A stretch of DNA of 64,000 nucleotides from Palsa-506 sp963755815 (GCA_963755815.1 CAVWLF010000005.1:814117-878116), one strand, 5' to 3'; counted from the stretch's first letter, positions 16,437 through 25,591 are shown. Notes: generated by a model not told the origin, from the sequence alone. Numbers and translations: made by a program.

Positions 16437-16760
16437 TTAGTCTGCGAACGGGCGGATCTCCAGCGTGCAGCGGCTGGCGAGCGGGTGAGCGGCGACGAGT
16501 TCGATCGCTTCGTCCAGGTCCTGGCACTCAAGCAGGTCGAAACCGAGGAAGGCACCTTTGGTTTCGAGATACGCACCGTGGGTGACCCGGCGCTGCCCGT
16601 CCCGGACCTGGACCGCGACGGACTCGCCTTCGGGCGCGAGTTCACCCCCGGTGATCCGGTGCCCCTTGCTGTCCATTGTCGTCACCCACTGGGCAACGGC
16701 TGGGCCCGCGGGACCCTCCGCCGGCACTACCGGCCCGCACACGATCATCAGGAATCTCAT
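16437..16760 (-). CDS. YciI-like (DGPF/YCII-domain) protein
   Basis: 107 residues from ATG 16760. MRFLMIVCG at the N terminus, GAYLETKGAFLGFDLLECQDLDEAIELVAAHPLA in pieces and a final LEIRPF are characteristic of the YCII-related superfamily, small ferredoxin-like alpha+beta proteins. In actinomycetes they often accompany ECF sigma factors, but none adjoins here. It sits inside the older tRNA-linked remnant, so it may be cargo. Biochemical function of most members is unknown. Confidence 0.87.
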   Translation of the reverse strand: MRFLMIVCGPVVPAEGPAGPAVAQWVTTMDSKGHRITGGELAPEGESVAVQVRDGQRRVTHGAYLETKGAFLGFDLLECQDLDEAIELVAAHPLASRCTLEIRPFAD

Positions 16761-17167
16761 GGCAATCGCCCTCCAGCGCCCTCGGCCGTTACCGGCAGCC
16801 TTTCACCATTGGTCCGCTCACTAGGCCGACGTGCGACCCGCTCTAGAATCGTCGGCTGATCAGCTTGCCGCCGAGCATGATCACGCTCTCAGCGACGCTA
16901 CGCGGGCACAGTACCTGGCCCTGCTCGTCCTCGTCCAGATGAGCCGGAGCCTAGTGATTGCCCGACCTCCTCGTAGGCGCCGATCCCAGGTGAGTGGCTG
17001 CCGGGTCTAGGGTCGGCGTAGCCGATCGCGTGCGACGCGACCGCAGGGAGCGCTCTAGACGCGGTGGCCGCGAGCCGGACAATCGAGAGCGAGGAAGACG
17101 GGCCGCCCCCAGGGCATGCCAGATGAGCAGTCTGATCAGTGCGGCCTGACTGCGGGACGGCGCGGGC
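16761..17167. other. Non-coding stretch in the element remnant
   Basis: No gene supported. It holds a short motif (CTCCTCGTAGGCGCCGAT near 16972) that recurs with small changes near 18627 in the complete AICE, and a GCG-rich palindromic patch (GGGAGCGCTC near 17046) also seen near 15623. These may be decayed element-specific sequence. Confidence 0.35.
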
Positions 17168-17797
17168 GTGCCGGGCGGGCCTTCCGAGGCAGAGCCCGGC
17201 GCGGGGAGCGCCGGACGCGGTGCCGCAGGCGCCGCCTTGGTCCTGCTTGCCGCTTTCGGCAGCCTGCGCTGGGGTGAGCTGGCCGCGCTGCGCCGAGCTG
17301 ACGTGGACCTGGACGCACGCACCGTCAGGGTCGAAAGGTCGCTGACCCCGATCCCCGGCGGAGGCCACGAATTCGGCCCGCCTAAATCCGCCGCTGGCCG
17401 CCGCACTGTCATCATCCCCTCGGCCATCGTTCCCGAGCTGGCCCGTCATATCGATGAGTTCCTCCCGCCGTCCAGGGACCTGCTGTTCACGAGCCCGAAC
17501 GGAGACCCCCTGCATCACGGCAACTTCCGGCGCCGGGTCTGGCTCCCGGCCCTCGCGGCCGCCGGGCTTACCGGCATCCACCTGCATGACCTGCGGCATG
17601 CGGGCAACGTCTTCACCGCTAACGCCGGGGCCAACCTGCGGGAGCTGATGGAGCGGATGGGCCACAGCAGCACCCGCGCCGCGTTGATCTACCTGCATGG
17701 CGGTGATCAGCGACAGCGGGCCATCGCCGACACCGTCAGCGCCATGGTCCAGGAGGCGCTACGCGAGCAGCCTGCGGAGGGGCCGGAGTCGCAGTGA
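17168..17797 (+). pseudogene. Tyrosine integrase, C-terminal catalytic fragment
   Basis: About 209 codons. The catalytic domain is intact in sequence: SLRWGEL (first Arg), GPPKSAAGRRTV (Lys region), HDLRH, and GHSSTRAALIYLH (His and nucleophile Tyr). The N-terminal arm-binding and core-binding domains, normally ~170 residues, are absent; sequence upstream of ~17215 does not resemble an integrase. It ends 91 bp before att copy 2, so it is the former integrase of the older element. Probably inactive. Confidence 0.82.
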
Positions 17798-17888
17798 ACT
17801 GGCACGGAAGTGGCACGTATACGCCCGAGTGCCCCGCCGAGTGGCCTGGCTGATGCGCACTCTGGTCTGGTGAGCTGGGGTTATGGGT

Positions 17889-17932
17889 GGAGCCGCCTAT
17901 CGGAATCGAACCGATGACCTATTCATTACGAG
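17889..17932 (-). repeat. Attachment-site copy 2 (internal junction)
   Basis: 44 bp beginning GGAGCCGCCTATCGG and ending CATTACGAG, identical to the corresponding parts of copies 1 and 3. It is the right end of the older remnant and the left end of the complete AICE. The flank beyond the core differs among the three copies, so the core is the conserved recombination segment. Confidence 0.92.
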
Positions 17933-18177
17933 GGTAGTCCGGCACCGCCATGACGTGGCCGATGGCACCGTTGACCTCGGTTGATAGGTCCATGGAGGTC
18001 CGCCGCCGTACCCCACATGGCCCCGCGGTCGTCACCCACTTTGTCACCCAGTCCATACCTCGGCCTCTGACCACCTGCTTGCAAAGGTCGTGGTCGCCAC
18101 GTTCTAGCCGGGCCCCCCGCAGGTCAGAACGGCAGTGGCATGTCCGTGAGTGACCGTTGCGAGCGCCACCGCGACCG
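17933..18177. other. Left end of the AICE, no gene
   Basis: Between att copy 2 and the first cargo gene no open frame is convincing. With 17798-17888 it makes a 380-bp gene-free junction around the att core; no strong hairpin was seen. Confidence 0.4.
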
Positions 18178-18450
18178 TCAGGTTCTGGGCGGCGCGGAGC
18201 GGGCGATGGACAGTTCCCAGATGCCTGCCGCGAGCGTCATAGCGGCACCCAGCAGAAAGAGCTCTCCCCAAGCGAACGCTTCCGCGGTGAAATGACCACC
18301 GAAGAGGGTCACGACGCCTAGAACGGCCACGCCGCTGCCGGCGACGATGCGCGCGCTTGCCCAGAACTTGAGGTTACGGAATTCCCATGCCGGGAAAATG
18401 CGCCGCATGCCAGTCCGCAGGGATGCGTCGTTGTCATCGTGTGCGTTCAT
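18178..18450 (-). CDS. Small two-helix membrane protein
   Basis: 90 residues from ATG 18450 with a good GGAGG site. A charged cytoplasmic-looking N terminus (MNAHDDNDASLRTGMRR) precedes two hydrophobic helices (~32-53 and ~62-82). I do not recognise a family; the length and layout resemble SPW-repeat-like small proteins, without a firm motif. TGATATCA lies about 55 bp upstream (18503-18510) in the promoter region. AICE cargo at the left end. Confidence 0.65.
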   Translation of the reverse strand: MNAHDDNDASLRTGMRRIFPAWEFRNLKFWASARIVAGSGVAVLGVVTLFGGHFTAEAFAWGELFLLGAAMTLAAGIWELSIARSAPPRT

Positions 18451-19126
18451 TTGGGTCGCCTCCTGTGGCTGTGGTCTCCGGTCGTCGGACCACCTGAAAA
18501 TATGATATCACTATGCTAGCGCTCGTCAATGGAGCCTGGAAGCGTCAGTGTTTCGCCTCCCGTGCAGCAGAACCGGCATGCAGTCCTGTCAGAGTCAGCA
18601 TCATCACGCCGCAAGTCTCCCCCCGTCCTCCTGATAGGCGCCGATGATCTTGCCGGGGAAGATCTCACTCAAGGCTGGCGCGGAGCGCCATGCGTAGCAC
18701 GGGAGCGCAGCGAGCGGCCTTGACTGTGATCTTGGCCGGTAAAAGGATGCCGGGCGCGAGGAGGACGGCCGGTCAGGTCTTGTAAACACGGTAGCGGAGG
18801 GCGACCTTCCGGGGCGGAACGCGTCGCCGGGCGGTGCGGTGTGCGCGCTCGCTGAGGCAGGCCGCCGCGACCGGAGGCACGCTTGCTGTAGGGAGCGGCG
18901 GAGCCTGCCGCCCCCGCGATAACCGCGGTCTAACCCGCGCCCGCCATGAACGCAAGCACTTCCGCCCGGCCATGCATGGTCCCGGCCTGTTCCGCTGTCC
19001 CCCGTGAGATCTGCGATCACCTGTGCACGGCCGGCTCCCGGCCGTGGCGTGCCGAAGGCGCGCCCTTGAAACCGTGGAGAAAGTTGTCACAGCTCGAAAT
19101 GGGCACGAAATGCGCCGTCGCTCCTG
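18451..19126. other. Gene-poor 676-bp stretch of the AICE
   Basis: Several frames are open by GC bias but none has start signals or family resemblance. A CTCCTGATAGGCGCCGAT-like motif near 18627 echoes one in the older remnant. A cis-acting transfer or replication site could lie here, but nothing in the sequence proves it. Confidence 0.35.
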
Positions 19127-19852
19127 TCAGGTGTCGTCCGCGGCGGCCGCCGCGGCGGCGACCTTGGTCGCGACGTCCCGCATCGACGAGTCCCCGGTGC
19201 TCAGACCGGACCGTGCGGCAAGCAGGGGGCTGACGTCCCGGAGGGCGTCGAAGGTCGTGCCATGGGCGACGGGGATGACCCGGTCGGTCGCGAGCAGCAC
19301 GGAGAGTTCCTTGTCCGCGATCCCCTCGGCCGTCAGGCTCTTGAGCAGCGCCGGGGTCACAAGCACGATGCCGATCCGGGATTTCGCCAACCCCTTGTCG
19401 ATCTCGCGGAGCAACGACTTGCCGAGGCCGACGTCCGTCTCGCTGAACCAGACCGTCGCGCCGAGGGACACCAGCAGGTCACACAACTCCCTCGCTGCAC
19501 CCTTCCGGTCGTCCCAGGCGTGACAGAGGAAGAGGTCGCGACGCCCCGGGTGTTCCCGCGCCTGCTCCTCGGCCTGGCGGGCGAGGGGCTCGATCGTTCG
19601 CCATTCAGCAGCCGTGTACGAGACGGCCCCCCCTCCACGCAGCCGCCGAGACTTCCCGCCACCGGACGACCTGCCGGATGACCCGCCGGACGACCCGCCA
19701 CTGGACGACCCACCGCCACCGCTCCAGGAGACCCTGGTCGGCGGGGTGTAGTTGGAGGGGGCGCGGTAGTACGACCGGTATCTGCACTCAGGGCAGTTTT
19801 CGGCACCGCTGGCCGTGCGATGGCCACGGACGGGTGCTGTGCAACGGGACAT
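19127..19852 (-). CDS. TIR-domain protein with N-terminal Cys motif and Ser/Gly linker
   Basis: 241 residues from ATG 19852. Residues 1-25 hold a Cys4 and CPEC (20-23) motif resembling a small zinc finger; 42-75 are a Ser/Gly-rich linker; ~104-235 form a TIR domain: RRDLFLCHAWDDRKG (box 1), GATVWFSETDVGLGKS, RIGIVLVTPALL, and ADKELSVLL with Glu182 at the NADase catalytic position. Bacterial TIR domains commonly deplete NAD+ or make signalling nucleotides during phage defence. It is AICE cargo, transcribed against the core genes. Whether it acts in defence or as an effector is inference. Confidence 0.85.
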   Translation of the reverse strand: MSRCTAPVRGHRTASGAENCPECRYRSYYRAPSNYTPPTRVSWSGGGGSSSGGSSGGSSGRSSGGGKSRRLRGGGAVSYTAAEWRTIEPLARQAEEQAREHPGRRDLFLCHAWDDRKGAARELCDLLVSLGATVWFSETDVGLGKSLLREIDKGLAKSRIGIVLVTPALLKSLTAEGIADKELSVLLATDRVIPVAHGTTFDALRDVSPLLAARSGLSTGDSSMRDVATKVAAAAAAADDT

Positions 19853-20100
19853 GAGTCGATGCTACGGGCGAACACACGCCTACCCGAGTACATCCGCACA
19901 TCGGCAGATCCGCACGTTGCTGCCGTCAAGTGATCGGCAGGCTTCTAGACTTGTCGCAGGGCAGCTGACGGACATACGTCGCGCATCAGTTGGCGGGCCA
20001 CATAAATGGGTATGAAATATGCTTAAAGGGACGAATTCCCGGACGGGTCGGCTGAGTGCGTGGCTGGCTTCTGTTCCACCACGAAAGCCCTGGTCTGCTG

Positions 20101-20532
20101 CTAGAGAAGATGCGTGCCGTCGTGCTGCCGGATTCCTGGCGGGCCGTGATCGCGCATGGCATCGAGAACGCGGATGGCGTAAGCCTCACTGGTCAGATCG
20201 CTGATGTCAGCCTCGCTGGCCCAGCGGAACGCCTCGGTCTCGTCACTGACACACGGACGACCGCCCGTGACCTTGCAACGGAAGACCAGGGCGATGATTC
20301 CGAGTTTCATGTTCTTGTAGACGCCAGTTAGGGTGACGGGCTCGATGTCTAGCCCGGTCTCCTCGCGGACTTCGCGGCGCAGCCCGTCGTCGATCGGCTC
20401 GCCGAGCTCCAGTACGCCTCCTGGCGGCTCCCAGCGGTGGTTATCCCGCCGCTGGATGAGCAGCGCACGACCGTGATCGTCAATGATCACGCCAGCGACG
20501 CTGACGGAGTGCCTGGCTGGCTCGGTACTCAT
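20101..20532 (-). CDS. Nudix hydrolase (Pif-like position)
   Basis: 143 residues from ATG 20532, after AAGGCGG; an open frame upstream to 20631 overlaps the divergent regulator and is unlikely. The Nudix box is intact: GGVLELGEPIDD followed by REVREETGLDI. QRRDNHRWEPPGG and the overall size fit small NTP or NDP-sugar hydrolases. In pSAM2 the immunity protein Pif has a Nudix motif and lies in the same regulatory region, so a role in blocking redundant transfer is plausible. Divergent from the GntR gene across a 67-bp spacer. Confidence 0.87.
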   Translation of the reverse strand: MSTEPARHSVSVAGVIIDDHGRALLIQRRDNHRWEPPGGVLELGEPIDDGLRREVREETGLDIEPVTLTGVYKNMKLGIIALVFRCKVTGGRPCVSDETEAFRWASEADISDLTSEAYAIRVLDAMRDHGPPGIRQHDGTHLL

Positions 20533-20599
20533 CTGGCCGCCTTCTGGGTAGGCTGAGGTCAACACTAATAGACGTGTGTAGGAGTCAAGGAGCGATCCC

Positions 20600-21391
20600 G
20601 TGAGCGGCGCTACCGTACTGACCGAGCACATCGCCCCGGCTAGTGACCGCGCGGTCTACAAGCAGATCGCCGATCACCTGCGCCATGCGATCGCCCGCGG
20701 CAAGCTGCGGCCGGGAGAGCAACTGCCCTCCGAGACACAGCTCATGGAACACTACGGCGTCGCCCGGATGACCGTCCGCAACGCGCTGCGGATCATCCAG
20801 GATGAAGGGCTCACCACGGCCGAGCACGGACGCGGCGTCTACGTCCGCTCCCGACCGCCGGTCCGGCGGCTCGCCTCCGACAGGTTCGCCCAGCGGCACC
20901 GCAAGGAAGGCAAGGCCGCGTTCCTTGCCGAGTCCGAGCAGGCCGCCGCCACTCCCCTGGTGGACCTGATCAGGGTCACGGAGGCACAGCCGCCGGCCGA
21001 TGTCGCGGACCGCCTCGGCATCCCCGACGAAGCCCTCACCGTGATACGCAGCCGCCGCTACTCCCTCGACGGCAGGCCGGTCGAAACCGCCGTGTCCTAC
21101 ATCCCGGCCGATCTCGCCGCCGGGACTCCGATCGCTGACCCCAATCCCGGCCCTGGCGGCATCTACGCCCGGCTGGAGGAATCCGGGCACACGCTGGAGC
21201 GGTTCACCGAGGAAGTCGGCGCCCGCATGCCCACGCCCGACGAGGCCCGGACACTGGCCCTGGCGCCCGGCGTGCCGGTTTTCCGGCTGGTCCGTACCGC
21301 CTATGACAATGAAGGCCGGGCCGTAGAAGTCTGCGACACGATCATGGCCGCAGACGCCTACCTGCTGACGTACGACCTGCCCGCGCACTAA
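20600..21391 (+). CDS. GntR/HutC-family regulator (KorSA-like)
   Basis: 263 residues from GTG 20600 with AAGGAG upstream. Residues ~17-85 are a GntR winged helix (VYKQIADHLRHAIARGKLRPGEQLPSE, read in parts) and ~95-255 a UTRA effector domain (VIRSRRYSLDGRPVE, VFRLVRTAYDNEGRAVE). In pSAM2 and related elements a GntR protein, KorSA, represses pra and so keeps the element integrated. Position at the head of the transfer/replication genes supports the same role. A strong promoter with CTCTATA boxes immediately downstream is a likely target. Confidence 0.9.
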   Translation: MSGATVLTEHIAPASDRAVYKQIADHLRHAIARGKLRPGEQLPSETQLMEHYGVARMTVRNALRIIQDEGLTTAEHGRGVYVRSRPPVRRLASDRFAQRHRKEGKAAFLAESEQAAATPLVDLIRVTEAQPPADVADRLGIPDEALTVIRSRRYSLDGRPVETAVSYIPADLAAGTPIADPNPGPGGIYARLEESGHTLERFTEEVGARMPTPDEARTLALAPGVPVFRLVRTAYDNEGRAVEVCDTIMAADAYLLTYDLPAH

Positions 21392-21396
21392 TGGGG

Positions 21397-21452
21397 TTGA
21401 CACCTCTCGCCCACTCCTCTATATATGTGTTAACTTCTCTATACGACTAGAG
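21397..21452 (+). promoter_or_regulatory. Consensus sigma70-type promoter with overlapping operator boxes
   Basis: TTGACA (21397-21402) and TATATA (21420-21425) are separated by 17 bp, an almost ideal housekeeping promoter. CTCTATA occurs at 21417-21423 over the -10 and again at 21437-21443. The second copy is half of CTCTA-N6-TAGAG (21437-21452). Such a strong promoter needs repression; the adjacent GntR protein is the obvious candidate. Confidence 0.78.
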
Positions 21453-21497
21453 GTGACCGCTAGCAAGTCCGCTGGCCAAACACGAGAGGACAAGATC

Positions 21498-21836
21498 ATG
21501 CGACTTCTGATCGAAACGAGCAGCATCCAGTTCCGGGTGGCCGGTGCGGCCAAGCCGCGACCGGACTTCAAGGACAAGGACCGGCAGGCCACGACGCGTG
21601 ACGGCGTGCTGATCTGGACCGTGCGCCTGGACGCGATCGACGCCGAGCGCGAGACCAAGGAGACCATCTGGGTCGAGGTGGCCGGAGACGAGCCCAAGCT
21701 GACCTTCGATGGATTCGCCCAGGTCCGTGGCCTGGTGTTCGCCCCGTGGGTGGGCCGCGACGGCAAGATCCGCCGCTCGTTCCGCGCCGATGCGGTCGAG
21801 CCGGTCGGGTCCGCCAAGTCCGTGCACGCCGCCTGA
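21498..21836 (+). CDS. SCO3933-family-like AICE protein
   Basis: 112 residues from ATG 21498 after GAGAGGAC; the frame opens earlier but the operator region lies there. The sequence MRLLIETSSIQFRVAG, VLIWTVRLDAID and GRDGKIRRSFRADAV is typical of small proteins repeatedly found between the GntR regulator and the tra genes in actinomycete elements, sometimes annotated as SCO3933-family regulatory proteins. Mostly beta-strand, cytosolic. Function is not established. First gene under the strong promoter. Confidence 0.78.
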   Translation: MRLLIETSSIQFRVAGAAKPRPDFKDKDRQATTRDGVLIWTVRLDAIDAERETKETIWVEVAGDEPKLTFDGFAQVRGLVFAPWVGRDGKIRRSFRADAVEPVGSAKSVHAA

Positions 21837-21891
21837 GCCGTCCCGGCCAGGCAGAACCATCCCCTGCCTCGCGATCAGAACAGGAGAGACC

Positions 21892-22296
21892 ATGACCACC
21901 ACCGCGAACGCCGCCACCAGCGACGGCGACCAGGCGAGCACCACACAGCCCGCCATCAACATCCCCGACTACGTGGCCGTCATCGACCATGACCGCCCGC
22001 TCGGCAAGCTGGCGCTGATCACCGCCGACCTGCTCACCGCCGATGCCGTCGGCCTGCCCGCCCCGCAGTCCCTCGAAATATGGGGCCACAGCCAGGAGAT
22101 CGAGCTGGGATTCCGCGGAACCCCGGACACCTTCGCCGCGCTGGCGACCTGGGCCGAGAACTTCGGCGCGACGCTCACCGCGCAGCGGACCGAGCACAAC
22201 GGGCAGCCGTACGTGCGCTGCCGGGCCACGTTCATCTACCACGGCGCGACCGTCAAGATCCGCGCCTACATCGAGGCCGCGACGGCCGCGACCTGA
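21892..22296 (+). CDS. Hypothetical AICE protein
   Basis: 134 residues from ATG 21892 with AGGAGA upstream. A disordered Ala/Thr-rich first 25 residues precede a compact alpha/beta region (LGKLALITADLLTADAVG, SLEIWGHSQEIELGF, TVKIRAYIEAAT). No known domain recognised. It lies 55 bp downstream of the SCO3933-like gene in the same transcript; each gene of this set has its own GGAG-type site. Confidence 0.72.
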   Translation: MTTTANAATSDGDQASTTQPAINIPDYVAVIDHDRPLGKLALITADLLTADAVGLPAPQSLEIWGHSQEIELGFRGTPDTFAALATWAENFGATLTAQRTEHNGQPYVRCRATFIYHGATVKIRAYIEAATAAT

Positions 22297-22386
22297 CACA
22301 GCAGCGCCGGGCTCGGGGGATTGCCGTCCCCCGGCCCGGCCAGCCAGATCAATCCCCTACCTCGCGAAAGAACAGGAGACCTTGGC

Positions 22387-22512
22387 ATGCCCAACGCTAC
22401 CAGCGTCATGCCCGGCCCGGTCGTCCTTGACTGGCGCAAAGGCCAGATTGGCGACGCCGGGCACCTGGCCCAGTTCATCCGCGCCTGCATCCCGAACGGG
22501 GGTGCCCGGTGA
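22387..22512 (+). CDS. Very small AICE protein (41 aa)
   Basis: ATG 22387 preceded by AGGAGA at 22373-22378; the stop overlaps the next GTG by 4 bp. The product (MPNATSVMPGPVVLDWRKGQ and on) is too short for a domain call. It is kept because of the ribosome-binding site, the overlap and the position inside the operon. Confidence 0.55.
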   Translation: MPNATSVMPGPVVLDWRKGQIGDAGHLAQFIRACIPNGGAR

Positions 22513-22685
22513 GCGAACTGCGGGTCATCTACCACGAGCCCATCTGCCCCGACTGCGGCTCGGCCGACATCGACCGCCAGGAAGTCGAGACCGGCGACGG
22601 CTTCACCGAAACCGCGCTGATCTGCCGCGACTGCGGCACCGCCTGGCCCCTCGCGTGTGTCTCGGACCTGGCGGCCCGGTTATGA
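22509..22685 (+). CDS. Small zinc-ribbon protein (58 aa)
   Basis: GTG 22509 overlaps the previous stop by 4 bp and the stop TGA (22683) overlaps the next ATG. Two CxxC knuckles are visible: CPDCGSAD and CRDCGTAW, spaced as in a rubredoxin-like zinc ribbon. Such tiny zinc ribbons in elements often bind nucleic acid, but that is inference. Cytosolic. Confidence 0.7.
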   Translation: MSELRVIYHEPICPDCGSADIDRQEVETGDGFTETALICRDCGTAWPLACVSDLAARL

Positions 22686-23023
22686 CCGGGGAACTGGGCG
22701 TCATCTACATGCTCCACTTCGACCGCCCCTACCGCCACGCCCGCCATTACGTCGGCTGGACCGACGACCTTCTGCACCGCCTCGACCGGCACGCCACGGG
22801 ACACGGCGCACGGCTGGTGGCCGTCATCTGGCAAGCCGGTATCGGCTTCACCGTGGTCCGCATCTGCGAAGGCACCCGCCGCACCGAACGCGCCATCAAG
22901 AACGCGGGCGGCGCGGTCCGGTACTGCCCGGCCTGCACATCTCACCCGCGCAACGGCCGCTGGTCCGCCATGACCGGCGAATTCACCCCCCGCATCTACC
23001 TCAACCTCGCCGGAAGGCGGTAA
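22682..23023 (+). CDS. GIY-YIG-like endonuclease-domain protein
   Basis: 113 residues from ATG 22682, overlapping the zinc-ribbon stop by 4 bp. VIYMLHFDRP and ARHYVGWTDDLLHRLDRHATGHGARL match the core of the GIY-YIG fold; the first motif is degenerate (VIYM for GIYxI), while YVG and the Arg of DLLHRL are kept. RRTERAIKN resembles the conserved C-terminal Glu-containing helix, here as E in RTERAIKN. A nicking role in transfer or replication is possible; loss of nuclease activity cannot be excluded. Confidence 0.75.
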   Translation: MTGELGVIYMLHFDRPYRHARHYVGWTDDLLHRLDRHATGHGARLVAVIWQAGIGFTVVRICEGTRRTERAIKNAGGAVRYCPACTSHPRNGRWSAMTGEFTPRIYLNLAGRR

Positions 23024-23028
23024 CCCCC

Positions 23029-23706
23029 ATGACCACCACCCGCAACCCCAGCCGCGCCCAGCGGAACAACCCCTACCTCCTGGACGGCTACGCCGCCAGC
23101 TTCCACCGCAGCGCCGCAGGCGTCGCCTGGCGCTGGCGCACCGAGCTGGTCATCCTGGCCGTTCTCGGCGCCGCGCTGCTGCTACTCAGCCGCACCCTCA
23201 CCCTCACCGGCGCCGCGATCACCCTCGCCGCGCTCATCCTCGCGGTCCTGGCCATACCCGGCACGCGCCGGTTCGCGATCCGCCGGTTCTGGTGCACCCT
23301 GGCCCGGCACCGCATCCACCGGCTCTGCTACGAAGCACGCCTCCACACAAGGTCCGGCAGGCTCCCGCCAGTGCTATGGACCCGGCCCACCAAAGTCGGC
23401 GAACGCGCCCACGTCCTATGCCGCGCAGGCATCTGCGCCGAGGACTTCGAAGCCCACATCGGCGAGCTGCGCGCCGCCTGCTACGCCCGCGACGCCCGGG
23501 TCACCCGCAACCCCAACTGGTCCCACCTGGTGACCATCGACATCATCCGCCGCGACACCCTCGCCGCCAGCCAATCCGTCCCCTCGCCACTCAAGGCGCT
23601 GGGACCAGACCGGCTGCCACCGGAACTGGCCGGGCGGAACCTGCCACCCAAAGCAGCCCGCGACCTGGCCCGCATCACCGCTGGCACCGCGCAGAACGCG
23701 CACTAA
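23029..23706 (+). CDS. Two-helix membrane protein preceding the Tra ATPase
   Basis: 225 residues from ATG 23029, 5 bp after the GIY-YIG stop. Two adjacent hydrophobic helices at ~42-80 (ELVILAVLGAALLLLSR, ITLAALILAVLAIPG), then a cytoplasmic domain with HRLCYEARLHTRSGRLPPV and DFEAHIGELRAACYARD. This resembles the N-terminal membrane and adaptor part of FtsK-type translocases; in pSAM2-like elements such a protein is encoded just before the soluble TraB-like ATPase. It probably anchors the translocase at the membrane (inference). Confidence 0.72.
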   Translation: MTTTRNPSRAQRNNPYLLDGYAASFHRSAAGVAWRWRTELVILAVLGAALLLLSRTLTLTGAAITLAALILAVLAIPGTRRFAIRRFWCTLARHRIHRLCYEARLHTRSGRLPPVLWTRPTKVGERAHVLCRAGICAEDFEAHIGELRAACYARDARVTRNPNWSHLVTIDIIRRDTLAASQSVPSPLKALGPDRLPPELAGRNLPPKAARDLARITAGTAQNAH

Positions 23707-23717
23707 TCGACCAGGCA

Positions 23718-23750
23718 GGCAGCGCCCCGGGCATCCGCCCGGGGCCTGCC
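23718..23750 (+). terminator. Strong hairpin between the membrane gene and tra gene
   Basis: GCCCCGGGC (23724-23732) and GCCCGGGGC (23737-23745) form a perfect 9-bp stem with an ATCC loop, extended by GGCAG/CTGCC with one bulged base. No T-run follows. It may attenuate transcription into the translocase gene or stabilise the upstream mRNA. Confidence 0.65.
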
Positions 23751-23776
23751 CCCCCGACCCCTGAACGGAGGCCACC

Positions 23777-24591
23777 ATGACCACCACCACGATCACCCCG
23801 GCCGTGCCGGTGTTCCCGCTGTCCATGTTCGGCCCGGTGCACCTGGGCATCGACGAGAACGGCGAGCACGTTTACGTCAACCTCGCCGAGCGGAACATGC
23901 TGCTCGGCGGCGAGCCCGGCGGCGGGAAATCCAACGCCCTGAACCTCATCGCCGCGCATGGCGCCCTGTCCGCCGACTGCAAGCTCGTCCTGGTTGACGG
24001 CAAGCAAGTCGAGCTCGGCGCCTGGCGGCACTGCGCCGACATGTTCATCGGCCCGTCGATCAGCGACGCGATCGGCGCGTTCACCGAATTCCAGAAGATC
24101 ATGAATGCCCGTTACGACCGGCTGCTCGCCGGAGGCCGCCGCAAGATCACCCGCGAATCCGGGGAGCCGGTGTACCTGGTGATGATCGACGAGTACGCCT
24201 ACTTCTCCGCCACCATCGGCGACAAGAAGCAGCAAGCCGAATTCGCCGCGCTGTGCCGCGACCTGGTAGCCCGCGGCCGCGCCGCCGGGGTCATCGTCAT
24301 CCTGGCCACCCAGCGGCCGTCCCACCAGGTGATCGACCCGTCCATGCGGGACCTGTTCGGCTACCGCTGGGCGTTCCGGTGCACCACCGATTCCAGCTCC
24401 GATGTCGTGCTCGGCAACGGCTGGGCCAACGAAGGCTACACCGCCGCTGACATCGACCCCCTCGCCAGAGGCGTCGGCTGGCTGCTATCCGAAACCGGCG
24501 TCCCCCGTCGGATCAAGGCCGCCTACCTCACCGATAACGACATCGCCCACCTCGCGGCCTACGCCGCTCAGCTCCGCAGGAGGGAAGCGGC

Positions 24592-24595
<4 letters not shown>
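23777..24595 (+). CDS. FtsK/SpoIIIE-type DNA translocase (TraB/TraSA-like)
   Basis: 272 residues from ATG 23777 with GGAGG upstream. RecA-like motor: Walker A GGEPGGGKSN (44-53), Walker B YLVMIDEYAYF (~137-147), and the ATQRPSHQVIDPSMRDLFGYR segment conserved in FtsK/Tra proteins. It is shorter than FtsK because the membrane part is encoded by the preceding gene. In Streptomyces elements this single ATPase moves double-stranded DNA between mycelia at the hyphal tip. Stop overlaps the DnaJ-SprT start by 4 bp. Confidence 0.93.
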
Positions 24596-25473
<878 letters not shown>

Positions 25474-25531
25474 CACTTAATCGTCAAACCAGGGAGGACA
25501 CCTGAACGCGACTGCCGCGACGGTCACCCTG

Positions 25532-25560
25532 GGTCCCGGGCCAGATCACGGCCCGGGACC
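25532..25560 (+). promoter_or_regulatory. Perfect 11-bp hairpin before repSA
   Basis: GGTCCCGGGCC (25532-25542) and GGCCCGGGACC (25550-25560) flank a 7-nt loop AGATCAC. It lies 31 bp before the TTG start of the replication initiator. Possible roles are a translational block on rep mRNA or the double-strand origin structure recognised by a rolling-circle initiator. Confidence 0.65.
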
Positions 25561-25591
25561 GGGGGCGCCTGCCGACGACACCCTGATCACC

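Larger units (their letters stand above)
16069..17932. mobile_element. Remnant of an older tRNA-Thr integrated element
   Basis: Bounded by att copy 1 (16069-16115) and att copy 2 (17889-17932). Inside are a YciI-like gene and an N-terminally truncated tyrosine integrase that ends 91 bp before copy 2, the usual int-att arrangement. No replication or transfer genes remain. The order implies this element entered first and was later pushed away from the tRNA by the complete AICE. Confidence 0.78.

Noticed and set aside
16069..17932. tRNA-Thr-like sequences at 16069 and 17889 as tRNA genes
   Set aside because: Only the 3' 42 nt are present; the D arm and 5' acceptor strand are missing, so they are attachment sites.
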